Positions 8,998-19,972 are shown, counted from the first letter of the stretch. The stretch is 64,000 nt of DNA from Candidatus Manganitrophus sp. (GCA_028865235.1 CP114561.1:2500001-2564000), one strand, 5' to 3'. The notes: generated from the letters alone by a model not told the origin. Made by a program: numbers and translations.

Positions 8998-9582
8998 TTA
9001 ATCGGCGAAGTGCTGCTTAATCATTTGGTAAGCCTCGACCACTTTTCGAAGCTCGGCTTCTGTGCTTCGATCCCCTCCGCGGGCGTCGGGGTGATACTCC
9101 TTTGCGTAGCGGCGAAATGCGGCGGTCACTTCAGTCATGCCGGTTCCCTCCTCCACCCCCAAGATTTGGTAGGCCTGTGTCAGAGAGGAAATCTCCCCAT
9201 GGGAAGCGGCTTCCGAGCCATTTTGGCTGAACTGGCTGAAAAAATCGGCGAGGTTGAACGGCCGCCGGCGTTTCCTTCGAGGCCGGTTATAGAGCTGGCT
9301 CTCCAACTCGTCGAGGCGATCTTCCACGTAGGAGACGCGGCCTGCGGTCCGGTCGAGGTCGGCGAGGGTCGTCGCCTCATCGACCTGCTCTAAAATCTTT
9401 TGGAAGAGCATTTGAAAGTCTTGGAGCCGTTCCTCCAGGGTGAAGAAGGAGTGACCCCGGGCATCGTCGTATCGATCGACCGCGAAGGCGAGATCAATTT
9501 CGATGGTTTCATTCAGCTCGATCAGGCGACGCTTGAGGCGGCCTTTTCGGTCGCTGAGCTTTTTAAGAAAATCTTCATCCAT
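8998..9582 (-). CDS. J-domain (DnaJ-like) protein with coiled N-terminal region
   Basis: A 194-residue protein. Residues 1-100 are charged and helical (several E/R/K-rich heptad-like stretches), 100-108 is a basic patch (PRRKRRRP), and 133-194 is a J domain: AYQILGVEEG, then the hallmark HPD at 164-166 in AKEYHPDARGG. The HPD loop stimulates the ATPase of an Hsp70 (DnaK) partner. No glycine/phenylalanine linker, zinc finger or client-binding domain of classical DnaJ is present, so this is a type III J-protein with an unknown cargo. It lies upstream of ppnP on the same strand order but with no obvious functional link. Confidence 0.8.
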   Translation of the reverse strand: MDEDFLKKLSDRKGRLKRRLIELNETIEIDLAFAVDRYDDARGHSFFTLEERLQDFQMLFQKILEQVDEATTLADLDRTAGRVSYVEDRLDELESQLYNRPRRKRRRPFNLADFFSQFSQNGSEAASHGEISSLTQAYQILGVEEGTGMTEVTAAFRRYAKEYHPDARGGDRSTEAELRKVVEAYQMIKQHFAD

Positions 9583-9604
9583 GGCATGCGATCATTTGAG
9601 AAAA

Positions 9605-9922
9605 TTACGCCTTGACGAAGCTGCAGCAATAATCGGTCAGGCTGTGGACCTTCAGCTTAAATGTGGTTTGGGCGGGGACGGTAAACTGCGCTCCCCCTTT
9701 GATCCGCTTCCATCCCTTCCCTCCTTCCAGAAGTACTTCCAGATCGCCGGAGAGAATCTCCATGATCTCTTGATCGCCGATTTTAAATTCGAACTCGCCC
9801 GGCTGCATGATGCCGAGGGTCTTGCGGCTGCCGTCCGGGAAAAAAACCGTCCGGCTGGTGACCTTTCCATCAAAGAAGACGTTCGCCGCTTTTTTTACCG
9901 TGACGTTTTTAAATTCGCTCAT
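9605..9922 (-). CDS. ppnP: Pyrimidine/purine nucleoside phosphorylase PpnP (DUF1255)
   Basis: A 105-residue single cupin-fold protein. PDGSRKTLGIMQPGEFEF and the C-terminal FTVPAQTTFKLKV segment with a final Cys-Cys (DYCCSFVKA) match the YaiE/PpnP family, which phosphorolyses a broad range of nucleosides. The start at 9922 (MSEFKNV) is chosen over an upstream in-frame ATG at 9997 because an AGAGGGA ribosome site lies 4 bases before it and family members begin here. It lies 22 bases from the DnaJ-like gene start. Confidence 0.88.
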   Translation of the reverse strand: MSEFKNVTVKKAANVFFDGKVTSRTVFFPDGSRKTLGIMQPGEFEFKIGDQEIMEILSGDLEVLLEGGKGWKRIKGGAQFTVPAQTTFKLKVHSLTDYCCSFVKA

Positions 9923-10092
9923 TTGTCCCTCTATCTTATGTGGGGCCGGCGCTGGAAGATACCTGTTGATTTTAGATCTTCTCACCAGGTGCGCCATGCC
10001 CCACGCCCCATCTTACTAAAATTTTTTCCAGGACCCGGCGCTGGGTACTTCCCGATCGCTTTTAGGTCGTCACTAGAACGCTATGCCCTGGG

Positions 10093-13000
10093 TTAGGTGT
10101 CGGTCCGGAAGTATTTTGCCTCGGGGTGGTGGAAGACGAGGGCGGAGACCGACGCCTCCGGGTCCATCATGTCGCCGTCGGTCAGCTCCACGCCGATCTT
10201 GGCGGTGGCGTCGAGCAGCCGGAAGAGCTTTCGTTGGTCGGCGAGATTCGGACAGGCGGGGTAGCCGAAGCTGACCCGAATGCCGCGATAGCGATTCTTT
10301 AAAACGTCTTGAATCGTCATCTCCGGCGGATCGGGGATCCCCCAGTCGTTCCGAATTTTTTTGTGCACCCACTCTGCGAAGCCTTCGGCTCCCTCAATGG
10401 CGATCGCCTGAAGCAGATGCGAGCGGAGATACTCTCCCGCCTCCTTCAGCTGCGTGGAGAGGGCGCGGACCCCTTTTCCCATCGTTACGACGAAGAGGGC
10501 GACCGAGTCGATCTCGCCAGAGTCCACATCGCGGCAGTAGTCGGAAAGGCAGAGCCGCTCTCCCCCGGCTGCCGGGGAAAGGTGAATGTTTCGAGCAGGC
10601 GCGCCGGATCGGCGGGATCGTAGATCAGCAGATCCTCTCCCCGCGCCTGGCAGGGAAGATAGCGATAGACCCCCTGAGCGGTGAGGGTTCGCTTTGCGAG
10701 AATCTCCTCCTGCATCGCCACCACGGAGGCATGAAGCTTCTCCGCCCGCTCGTCGCGGTCGGCGAGGAGCCGTTCGAGATTTCCTTTCAGCCCCAAGTGC
10801 TTTCCGTAAAGCATCGACGGGTTGATGTACGCGAAGATTTCCCGGAGCGGCCCCTCGTCGATTGCGTGAAAATTAAAATCAGGGGCCTTCGGCAGGGGGA
10901 CATCGCGCCGTATGTTCGATCGGGCGCGGACCTCCGCCGCCGGCTGCGGCTTTTTCTCCATTCCCTCGGCGATCTTCACCATCGCGCTCCGCTCCGTTTC
11001 GGTCTTCTTCAGAAGACCGGGGCGCTGGGTCTCATCGATCCATTGGTTCGCGAGATCAAGCCCGTTCATGGCGTCTTTGGCGTAAAAGACGGGTCCGGGG
11101 TACTCTGCGGCGATTTTGGTGTCGGTAAAGCGCTTGGTGAGGGCCGCTCCGCCGACCAGGATCGGTAGGGTGACGCCGGCGGTCTTGAAGTCCTGGGCGG
11201 TGATCACCATCTGCTGGGCCGATTTCACCAGCAGCCCGGAGAGGCCGACCATATCGGGTCGCTCCTTCCGGATCGCCTCGATCAGTGTCTCCGGCGGGAC
11301 CTTGATCCCGAGATTGACCACCTTGTAGCCGTTGTTGCTCAGGATGATCTCGACGAGGTTCTTCCCGATGTCGTGGACATCCCCTTTCACCGTCGCCAGG
11401 AGGATCGTCCCGCGCGCAGCGGTATCGCTCTTTTCCATGAATTGCTCCAGGTGCCTCACCGCCGCCTTCATCGCTTCGGCCGACTGCAGCACCTCCGCCA
11501 CAATCAGCTCGTTATTATTGAAGAGCCGTCCGACCTCATCCATGCCGGTCATCAGAGGGCCATTGATAATCTCAAGCGGCGTCGCTTCCTTCCGCTTCAG
11601 CTCCAAATCGTCAATAAGACCCTCTTTGGAGCCTTCGACGATGTAGCGGGCGAGCCGCCCATCGAGAGGAAGATCGGCGCGGGTTTTCTTGGCGATCCCC
11701 TTCTTGTCCTTGAAGTGGGCCGCAAAGGCGGCGACCGGGTCCGCTCCCCGCCAGAAGATCAAGTCTTCAGCGAGACGGCGCTCCTCCTCGGGGATGGAGG
11801 GATAGCGCTCCAGCTTCTCGGCGTTGACGATGGCATAGTCGAGTCCCGCTTTGACGGTATGGTAGAGAAAGACGGAGTTGAGGATTTCGCGCCCGGCGGT
11901 CGGAAGACCGAAGGAGACGTTGCTGACCCCCAGGATCGTTTTGGATTCCGGGAAGGTCTCCTTGATCAGCCGAATTCCTTCAATCGTCTCCGGGGCGGAG
12001 CCGATGTAGTTGGCGTCGCCGGTGCCGACCGGAAAGACCAGGGCGTCGAAGATCAGATCCCGCGGGGCCAGGCCGTACTTGTGAACCAGTAAATTGTAGG
12101 AGCGCTTTGCGATCTCAATTTTGCGCTGGCGGGTGACCCCCATCCCTTGGACCGGGTCTTCGTCGATGCAACCGACCACCACGGCGCCGCCGTATTTCTT
12201 CAAGAGCGGGACGACCAGCTCGAAGCGCTCCTCGCCGTCCTCCAGATTAATCGAGTTGACGATGCACTTTCCCTGACAGAGCTTGAGCGCCGCTTCGATC
12301 ACCCGATGATCGGTCGAGTCGATCATGATCGGCGCTTTCACCTTCTTATTCAGGATCTGAAGAAAGGCCTCCACGTCGGCCAATTCATTCCGGTCCGGAT
12401 TGGCCATGCAGACGTCGATCACCTGCGCGCCGTTTCGGACCTGCGCCCGGCCGATCTCGGCCCCCTCTTCGATTTTCCCGTCGATGATCAGCTCTTTGAA
12501 TTTCCGGCTTCCGATCACGTTCGTCCGCTCACCGACGATCACCGGGCGATTGTCTTCCTCGATGAGAAGAAAATCGATCCCCGAAACGGCCGGTTTCAGC
12601 GCACTCTTCGGAACACGCGGTTTGCGGCCTTCGACCATTTTTGCAATCGCCGTGATATGCGCCGGGGTGGTCCCGCAGCAGCCGCCGATCAGATTGATCC
12701 ACCCTTCGTCGACGAACCGGGAGAGCTTGGCGGCGAGCGATTCGGGGGTCTCTTCGTATTTTCCTTCTTCGTTCGGAAGGCCCGCGTTGGGGTAAACCGA
12801 GACGAGGCAGGTCGCCATGTTGGCGAGCGAGCGAATGTGGTCGGTCATAAACTCCGGACCGGTGGCGCAATTCAGGCCGATCGAGAGAATTGGAAGATGC
12901 TCCAGCGAGGCATAAAGTGCCTCCACCCCTTGGCCGGCGAGCATGGTTCCGGTCCGTTCAATGGTGGCCGAAATCATGATCGGGACCTCGATCCCCATCT

Positions 13001-13547
13001 CTTTCTGGGCCTGGAGGATGCCGATCGCGGCCGCCTTCAGATTGATGGTGTCCTGGGCCGTTTCCAACAAGAGAAGATCGACCCCTCCCTCGATCAATCC
13101 CCGGGTCTGCAGCGCGAAGGCCTCGACCAATTGATCGAAAGTGACCCCGCCGGTGACGGTGATCGCCTTGGTCGTCGGCCCCATCGAGGCGGCGACGAAC
13201 CGTGGCTTGGCAGGGGTGGAATATTTCTTTGCGGCAGCCTTCGCGACCTGCGCCCCCGCGCGGTTGATCTCTAAGACCTTGTCCTGAAGGCCATACTCCG
13301 CCAAAACGATTCCGGTCCCGCCGAAAGTGTTGGTCTCGACGATATCGGCTCCCGCGGCATAATAGGCCTCATGGATCGATTGGATGACGTCGGGACGGGT
13401 GAGATTCAAGTTCTCATTGCATCCTTCCAGCTCCGGCCCGCCGAAATCGGCGGCGGTCAAATTTCTGGCCTGGATCATCGTCCCCATCGCCCCGTCCAGG
13501 ACCAAGATTCGCTCGCGTAGCAGGGCTTTTATCTGATCGCTTCCCAA
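10093..13547 (-). CDS. metH: Cobalamin-dependent methionine synthase (one frameshift)
   Basis: Transfers the methyl group of 5-methyltetrahydrofolate to homocysteine through B12. Domains in order: homocysteine methyltransferase with the zinc ligands in IGGCCGTTP (about residue 290), pterin-binding domain (VGERTNVIGSRKF, about 340 on), B12 cap, B12-binding Rossmann domain with KGDVHDIGKN (lower-ligand His), and the AdoMet-dependent activation domain. The frame breaks in the activation domain: the first frame runs from 13547 to a stop at 10485, while the rest (SGEIDSVALFVVTMGKGVRA to YFRTDT) is in another frame ending at 10093. One missing base in the C5 run at 10562-10566 restores about 1150 residues. 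It is divergent from serS. Confidence 0.93.
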
Positions 13548-13662
13548 GTAAATAATCCCTCCGTGAAAAATGAATTTTAATTCTAACAGAAAGAGAGGTC
13601 CACCTCCATCTTTTTTTATGATTTTCTATGCAAAAGCGGGGGGTGTTCCCTCGTTCTTCCGA

Positions 13663-13691
13663 TTGACTCTCTCCCATCAACATGTTAGATT
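13663..13691 (+). promoter_or_regulatory. Sigma-70 promoter for serS
   Basis: TTGACT (13663-13668) and TAGATT (13686-13691) with a 17-base spacer lie 34 bases before the serS start, in the gap between divergent metH and serS. Both boxes are close to the sigma-70 consensus and the position is suitable. Confidence 0.6.
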
Positions 13692-13724
13692 GAGCAGATA
13701 TTTTTTAGGGTTGAAATCGATCCA

Positions 13725-15007
<1,283 letters not shown>

Positions 15008-15068
15008 TACTTAATAAGAGGTTAGTAACTCTCAGAAAGGCGAAGATCAGGCTTCGCCTGTCCGAGCC

Positions 15069-15130
15069 GCGGGTGTGGGGCATCGGAGGACCGTTCTTCT
15101 TCAGTTGCCGCACGGGCTCCACATATAAAT
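15069..15130 (+). repeat. 62-bp leader repeat, copy 1, directly before tRNA-Ser(UGA)
   Basis: Copy 1 of a 62-base direct repeat; 55 of 62 bases match copy 2 at 15361-15422. Both copies contain GTGGGGCATCGGAGGACC and end CCACATATAAAT immediately at the tRNA 5-prime end. The match stops being leader and becomes tRNA at the same point, so leader and tRNA were probably duplicated together and the anticodons diverged. Confidence 0.75.
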
Positions 15131-15216
15131 GGAGGGGTGGCCGAGTGGCCTAAGGCGGCGGTCTTGAAAACCGTTACCCGAAAGGGTCGTGGGTTCGAAT
15201 CCTACCCCCTCCGCCA
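15131..15216 (+). tRNA. tRNA-Ser (anticodon UGA)
   Basis: 86 nt including an encoded CCA. Acceptor GGAGGGG pairs with CCCCUCC, then discriminator G. A long variable arm (class II) and the T-loop GGTTCGAATCC are clear. The anticodon TGA sits in the loop CTTGAAA, decoding UCA (and, by wobble, UCG). Confidence 0.95.
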
Positions 15217-15360
15217 ATCTTAGAACTTGAAATGTACCTCGCGCGCGATTAGAATACGCAAGTCAACTGAGCGACGGTTCTTCCCGCGCGAGCAGGGAGA
15301 TAATAAAGCCCGAGGACAGTTATAGAAATAAAGCGAGCAACCGGCTTTGCCGGTGCGAGC

Positions 15361-15422
15361 GCGGGCGTGGGGCATCGGAGGACCTTCTTTCTTCCTTTGC
15401 CGCACGGGCCCCACATATAAAT
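15361..15422 (+). repeat. 62-bp leader repeat, copy 2, directly before tRNA-Ser(GCU)
   Basis: Second copy of the leader described at 15069, 7 differences in 62 bases, ending at the first base of the next tRNA. The 144 bases between the first tRNA and this copy hold no recognisable gene. The AT-rich CATATAAAT immediately before each tRNA is in the position of an initiation or processing element. Confidence 0.75.
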
Positions 15423-15516
15423 GGAGAGGTGGCCGAGCGGCTGAAGGCAACGGTTTGCTAAACCGTCATAGGGGCTTAAACCTCTATCCAGGGTTCAAAT
15501 CCCTGCCTCTCCGCCA
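15423..15516 (+). tRNA. tRNA-Ser (anticodon GCU)
   Basis: 94 nt with encoded CCA. Acceptor GGAGAGG pairs with CCTCTCC, discriminator G, long class II variable arm, T-loop GGTTCAAATCC. The anticodon GCT in loop TTGCTAA reads AGC/AGU codons. Confidence 0.95.
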
Positions 15517-15563
15517 AATTCCCCAGGCGCGTTTTTGGGGATGTTGATGAATGAAGGAGTATT

Positions 15564-16100
15564 ATGAAACAGAAAGAGACCGCCCTGCTTCTTGTCATCT
15601 TCCTTCTTTTTGCTGCATGCGATAAGAAGGAAGCGAATTACATGGAGGAGGTTTCCGCGCCGCCGCCGGCTCCGCAGGCGCAGCAGGTTCAAAGAAGTGA
15701 GCACCCTCCCACGAATCGGCCTTCCGATGTCCCTGATCTGAGCAATGCCGAGATCGTCATCCCGGATATGGTGAAGGGAAAGTGGAAGGCGGTGAAATTG
15801 ATGGTCGAAGACAAACAGACCCATCAGATCACCGAGCACACCATCAATTTGGGAGAGGAGTATACCCTTCCCGATTCGGCGGTGAAGGTGAAGGTCGGCG
15901 AGTTTCTTCCCGATCTGATTATTCAGGGGACGGTGTTTACCTCGGTGAGCAACGAGCTGAAGAATCCCGCCGTCCGCGTCATCATTTCGGAGAACGGCAA
16001 AGAGTTGTTCAAGGGATGGCTCTTCTCTCTCTTCCCAACGATGCACCCCTTCCAGCATCCCCGTTTTGCCGTCACCCTCAAGGATGTGGTTTCAGCCTAA
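15564..16100 (+). CDS. Lipoprotein, DUF2155-like
   Basis: 178 residues. An N-terminal lipoprotein signal (LLLVIFLLFAAC, lipidated Cys at about 19) is followed by a Pro/Gln-rich linker (PPPAPQAQQVQ) and a compact beta domain ending GWLFSLFPTMHPFQHPRF, which resembles the small DUF2155 lipoprotein family of delta-proteobacteria and Nitrospirota. No enzymatic motif is visible. It lies between tRNA-Ser and tRNA-Arg on the same strand. Function unknown; the family link is from recognition of the C-terminal pattern and is moderate. Confidence 0.7.
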   Translation: MKQKETALLLVIFLLFAACDKKEANYMEEVSAPPPAPQAQQVQRSEHPPTNRPSDVPDLSNAEIVIPDMVKGKWKAVKLMVEDKQTHQITEHTINLGEEYTLPDSAVKVKVGEFLPDLIIQGTVFTSVSNELKNPAVRVIISENGKELFKGWLFSLFPTMHPFQHPRFAVTLKDVVSA

Positions 16101-16111
16101 GATCCCCCGTC

Positions 16112-16188
16112 GCGCCCGTAGCTCAGCTGGATAGAGCACTTGACTACGAATCAAGGGGTCGGGAGTTCAAATCTCTCCGGGCGCACCA
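16112..16188 (+). tRNA. tRNA-Arg (anticodon ACG)
   Basis: 77 nt with encoded CCA. GCGCCCG pairs with CGGGCGC, the D-loop AGCTCAGCTGGATAGAGC and T-loop GTTCAAATC are standard. The anticodon ACG (A34 normally edited to inosine by TadA) reads CGU/CGC/CGA. It starts 11 bases after the DUF2155-like stop codon. Confidence 0.96.
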
Positions 16189-16316
16189 TCCTTTTCCTCT
16201 TTTACGACTGCACGCACCCGGATTCCACCCAAAGGAATAATCCGCACCGAATCCTTTAAGAGTACACTGTAGACGCGTCGACCTTCCTTTCTACCTTGCA
16301 TCCGTTTTGCCGTTCG

Positions 16317-16344
16317 TTGACAAGAAGACAATCTATGTTACATT
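16317..16344 (+). promoter_or_regulatory. Sigma-70-like promoter of the kinase/regulator cluster
   Basis: TTGACA (16317-16322), 16-base spacer, TACATT (16339-16344), about 150 bases before the kinase start at 16498. The arrangement TTGACAAGA...TGTTACATTTT recurs almost identically at 19945-19972 before the second signalling operon. The rest of the 309-base gap from the tRNA end to 16498 contains nothing else recognisable. Confidence 0.55.
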
Positions 16345-16497
16345 TTCTCTTGGATGTCTTCCTGCTATATCCCAATGAGGTAGGGCATTCCCGGAGGAGA
16401 GGTGTCCGAGAAAGAATATAATCCTCCGTAGGTCGATCACGGCCCGCGTTGCCTCGCGTAATCACGATTTTATCTTCCTGCAAACGAGAAGGTGAGG

Positions 16498-17265
16498 ATG
16501 ACCTCTATCCCGAACGGCCAGGCCTGTCCGAAATGTGCTCCGCTGCAGACGGAATGCGAGGCGTTGCGTCAAAAGCTCGATCGAAACAGAGCGGAGCTCG
16601 ACGCCTTCGTTTATCGGGTCTCGCACGACTTGAAGGCCCCGGTCGTTTCCCTTTACGGGATGGCATCGATCATTTCTGAAGATTACGGCGAAAAGCTGGG
16701 CGAGCAGGGGAAGCACTACTTAAGCCGGCTGATGGCGAACGCGGGGATGATCGAGCGCCTTTTGGCCGATCTGCTTGCCTACTCCAGGGTCGGAAGAAAA
16801 GAGGCCAACCCGGAGCGGCTTCAAGCCGATGCCGTTGTCCGGGATGTCTTGGGAAAGTTTTCGAAGGAGATCACGCAAAGAAAGATCCGTGTGGAAATCC
16901 GCTCGCCGTTGCCGGAGATTCTTTTCGCTCGGACGCAGTTGGAGCAGCTCTTCTCGAATCTGATCGGTAACGCCGTTCGATTTATGGGCGATCAGCCCGA
17001 TCCGGTGATCGAGATCGGCGCCGCGGCGGCCGATGCAGGCATTACCTTCTACGTCCGGGACAACGGCATCGGAATCGATCCGCAGTATCATCAGATCATT
17101 TTCGGCGTCTTCGAACGTCTTAAAGAGATTGAGACGGATGGGACGGGGATGGGACTTGCGCTTGTCCGGAAGATCCTGGATCTGGCAGGCGGCAATATAT
17201 GGATCGAGTCAAACAAAGGAGAAGGGGCCGTTTTTTACTTCACGCTGCCCGTCGGTCGATGTTAG
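16498..17265 (+). CDS. Soluble sensor histidine kinase with N-terminal cysteine cluster
   Basis: 255 residues with no membrane segment. Residues 9-20 carry Cys10-x2-Cys13-x6-Cys20 (ACPKCAPLQTEC), a possible metal or redox site. HisKA follows with the phospho-histidine His43 in YRVSHDLKAPVVSL; the HATPase has the N box (NLIGNAVRFMG), DNGIGIDP and GTGMGLALVRKI. ATG 16498 is preferred to GTG 16492 because GAAGG lies 5 bases before it. The kinase is paralogous to the C-terminal half of the kinase at 20680. The Rcp1-like receiver begins 11 bases downstream, making an operon. It resembles the short catalytic modules of phytochrome-type kinases, without the sensor. Confidence 0.88.
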   Translation: MTSIPNGQACPKCAPLQTECEALRQKLDRNRAELDAFVYRVSHDLKAPVVSLYGMASIISEDYGEKLGEQGKHYLSRLMANAGMIERLLADLLAYSRVGRKEANPERLQADAVVRDVLGKFSKEITQRKIRVEIRSPLPEILFARTQLEQLFSNLIGNAVRFMGDQPDPVIEIGAAAADAGITFYVRDNGIGIDPQYHQIIFGVFERLKEIETDGTGMGLALVRKILDLAGGNIWIESNKGEGAVFYFTLPVGRC

Positions 17266-17276
17266 GAGAATGGGAA

Positions 17277-17714
17277 ATGGAGCCGATCGAAATTCTGTTG
17301 GTGGAAGATAATCCCGACCATGCCGAATTGACCCGCCGTTCACTGGAGAGCGGAAGCGTGGCGAATAGGGTGGCTTGGGTCAAAGACGGCCAAGAGGCGC
17401 TGGATTATCTCTTTAAAAAAGAGCCTTATGCGAACGCCCCCCGGCCTGGGCTGATCCTCCTCGACATCAATCTTCCCAAGGTCAACGGCCTTGAGGTCCT
17501 GAAAAAAATAAAAGAGACCGAGGATCTCCGTGTCATTCCGGTCATCATGTTGACGACGTCGGATCGAGATGAAGAAGCGCTCAAATGTTACAGTTTCGGC
17601 GCCAACAGCTTCATCACCAAGCCGGTGAAATTTACTGAATTCTCGGAGAAGGTCAAATCGCTGAAGCTCTATTGGCTGCTGGTCAATCGGCCACCGAAGT
17701 CGGACGCGTCGTAG
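17277..17714 (+). CDS. Rcp1-like single-domain response regulator
   Basis: 145 residues, one receiver: acidic residues in LLVEDNPDHAEL, the phospho-acceptor aspartate in LILLDINLPKVNG (about 66), LTTSDRDEE and the lysine in FITKPVKF. The insertion after the aspartate and the ending FTEFSEKVKSLKLYWLLVN are characteristic of the Rcp1 family that partners phytochrome-type kinases. Start ATG 17277 has AGGAG eight bases upstream. It presumably receives phosphate from the kinase encoded just before it and, having no output domain, acts by protein contact. Confidence 0.88.
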   Translation: MEPIEILLVEDNPDHAELTRRSLESGSVANRVAWVKDGQEALDYLFKKEPYANAPRPGLILLDINLPKVNGLEVLKKIKETEDLRVIPVIMLTTSDRDEEALKCYSFGANSFITKPVKFTEFSEKVKSLKLYWLLVNRPPKSDAS

Positions 17715-17744
17715 AGAACGGAATAATGGAAGGGTCGTTTTTAG

Positions 17745-19780
17745 ATGGAGAACGGCATGGCGAATGAGCCGGTCAAGATTTTACTTGTGGAAGATAATGT
17801 CGATCAGAGGGAGTTGACCCTGCGCGCCTTTCAGAAAAAGGATCCCGACATCCGCATTACCCCCGTTGAAACCGGTCCGGCCTGCCTGGCGGCGCTGGGG
17901 GAAGGCCGTTTCGATGCGATCATTCTCGATTACAGCCTTCCGATGATGAACGGAATCGAAGTTTTGAGTGAAATTCAGACGAAGGGCTATACCGTTCCGG
18001 TGATCATGGTGACCGGACAAGGGGATGAGACGATTGCAGTAGAGGCGATGAAGCGAGGAGCGTGCGACTACATCATTAAGAGCCAGAATTATCACCAGAC
18101 CCTCCCCCCCGCGGCCCGTAAAGTCATCGACCAAACCAGGCTGAAACGCCATCTGGAGAAGAACGCGCAACGGGTTCACCGCCTGTATGAACTTTCCTCT
18201 CTTTGGCGACCGAGCGAAAAACGACGGTTTTAAGCGATACATTGGTCGAAGGGGCAAAAGAGCTGATGGATGCGGAAGGAGCGCTTCTCTTTCTCATCGA
18301 TGCGGAACAAGGGGAGATTCTCCAGGCCGCCTTTGCCGGCGTGTCGTTTGAGGGTGGGATTCCTCAAGGGCCCCTTTCGAAGATCGGTCTCTTCGGTTTG
18401 GCGTGCCAGGAAAAACGACCCGTCCTGATCGAAAATCCGGGGGAGCATCCCTTGAAGGGGACGACGCCCTCCCTCCAAACTCCGCTTCGCCAAGTTTTTT
18501 CGATCCCGCTCGTCCGCGAGGCTCGAATTTTAGGGGTATTGAACCTGATCAATCAGAAGGAGGGGAGGTTCTCTTCCGAGGACCAAGATTTCCTATCCAC
18601 CCTCTGCGTCAATGCCGCCGTGGCCCTGGACAATGCCCGCTTTCTGGAGGAGGTCGAAAAAAGGGCGGCCACCGACAGCCTCACGGGCCTCTACAACCAT
18701 CGGGAGTTTCAGAAGCGATTGGGTGAGGAGACCGAGCGGGCGAGCCGATATGGGAAAGCGTTTTCGCTGCTGATGCTCGACATTGATAATTTTAAAGTTT
18801 TTAACGACACCCATGGGCATCCGATCGGGGACGCAATCCTGAAGGAGATCGTCAAGGTGATCCAAAAGTGCATCCGTAACGTCGACTTTCCGGCCCGGTA
18901 TGGAGGAGAGGAGTTTTCAGTCATTCTCCCCGAAACGATCGGCATTCATGCCGCGAAGGTCGCAGAGAGAATCCGAAAAGCAATCGACGAAGGCCCCTTC
19001 ATCACGCCGACAGGCCATCGGGTCCACCTCTCGATCAGCATCGGGGTTGCATCTTTCCCGGAAGACGGAAGGCGTCGGGAGGAATTGATCCTCTCCGCCG
19101 ATCAGGCCCTCTACTTCGCGAAAAAAGACGGCCGCAACCGGGTCTGTCGCTACTGCGATACGCTCAAGGCGGCGATCGAAAAGGATCAGAACAAATTGAC
19201 CGAGCTCCTGCGTAATCCGGAGATAAAAACCATCCGAGATCTGGCCGCCGTGATCGATGCGAAGAGCCCCTACACGCGGGGTCATTCCGAAGGGGTGATC
19301 GAATATGCCCTTCTTCTTGCCGATGCGTTGAACCTCGGCGAGCAGGAGAAGCAAAGTCTGCAACTCGCGAGCCTCCTCCACAACATCGGCATTGTGAGCA
19401 TCCCCGACAGCATTCTGAATAAGCCGGGCCCCCTCTCGACCGAGGAGCGAAAAATCATTCAAGCCCATCCCGGCCTGGCGCAGATGCTGATCAAAGAATC
19501 ACACAATCTGGATTCTGTTCTTCCCGCCATTCTCTACCATCACGAACGCTACGACGGCAAAGGTTATCCGAACGGGTTAAAAGGAGAGGAAATTCCTTTT
19601 CTCGCCCGCGTCCTTGGCGTGGTCGAGGCGTATCATGCGATGATCTCGGTTCGACCCTACCGACCGAAGATGTCGCATGAGGAGGCGGTCCAAGAGCTCC
19701 GGAAGAACGCCGGGACCCAATTTGATCCGGGAGTGGTGAAAACTTTCCTCGAAATCTTGGATAAAAGAAATCCGGCCTGA
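17745..19780 (+). CDS. REC-GAF-GGDEF-HD (degenerate HD-GYP) c-di-GMP signalling protein (one frameshift)
   Basis: Order: receiver (about 1-125; LLVEDNVDQ, aspartate in IILDYSLPMMNG), linker, GAF (about 165-305), GGDEF with active-site RYGGEEF, then an HD-GYP-like domain. The receiver frame stops at 18233; the rest is in a second frame open from about 18203. One missing T in the run at 18202-18204 joins ELSSLLATERKTT into about 678 residues. The GGEEF loop predicts diguanylate cyclase activity. The HD motif reads LLHNIGIVSIPD instead of HDIGK, and the later VADAF-type motif reads VVEAYHAM, so metal ligands for phosphodiesterase activity are lost. It follows the Rcp1-like gene by 30 bases. Confidence 0.85.
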
Positions 19781-19944
19781 TTTCGCCCGACGGAAGGGCC
19801 GATCGTCTACAAAAAGCAAACGGGTTTGTTTTTAACCGTTCATGTCGGAAAATGTTTTGGCGGTCCCGGGTGAACGTCGCCGCTCCTTCCCGACCGGGAT
19901 GTCATCCTGGGAGCGAAGCGCGTTCCCGAGCGGAGCGCGTTCCA

Positions 19945-19972
19945 TTGACAAGATGCAGTTCTGTGTTACATT
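19945..19972 (+). promoter_or_regulatory. Sigma-70-like promoter, near-copy of the one at 16317
   Basis: TTGACA (19945-19950), 16-base spacer, TACATT (19967-19972). Flanking bases (AAGA after the -35 box, TGT before and TTT after the -10 box) match the promoter at 16317. It lies 200-700 bases before the binding-protein/kinase operon and overlaps the 5-prime end of a TonB-receptor remnant. Confidence 0.5.

Noticed and set aside
12147..13274. Plus-strand open frame of 375 codons inside metH
   Set aside because: Antisense shadow of metH without domains.
15038..15059. Hairpin AGGCGAAG/CTTCGCCT after serS
   Set aside because: No T-run follows, so it is not called as a terminator.
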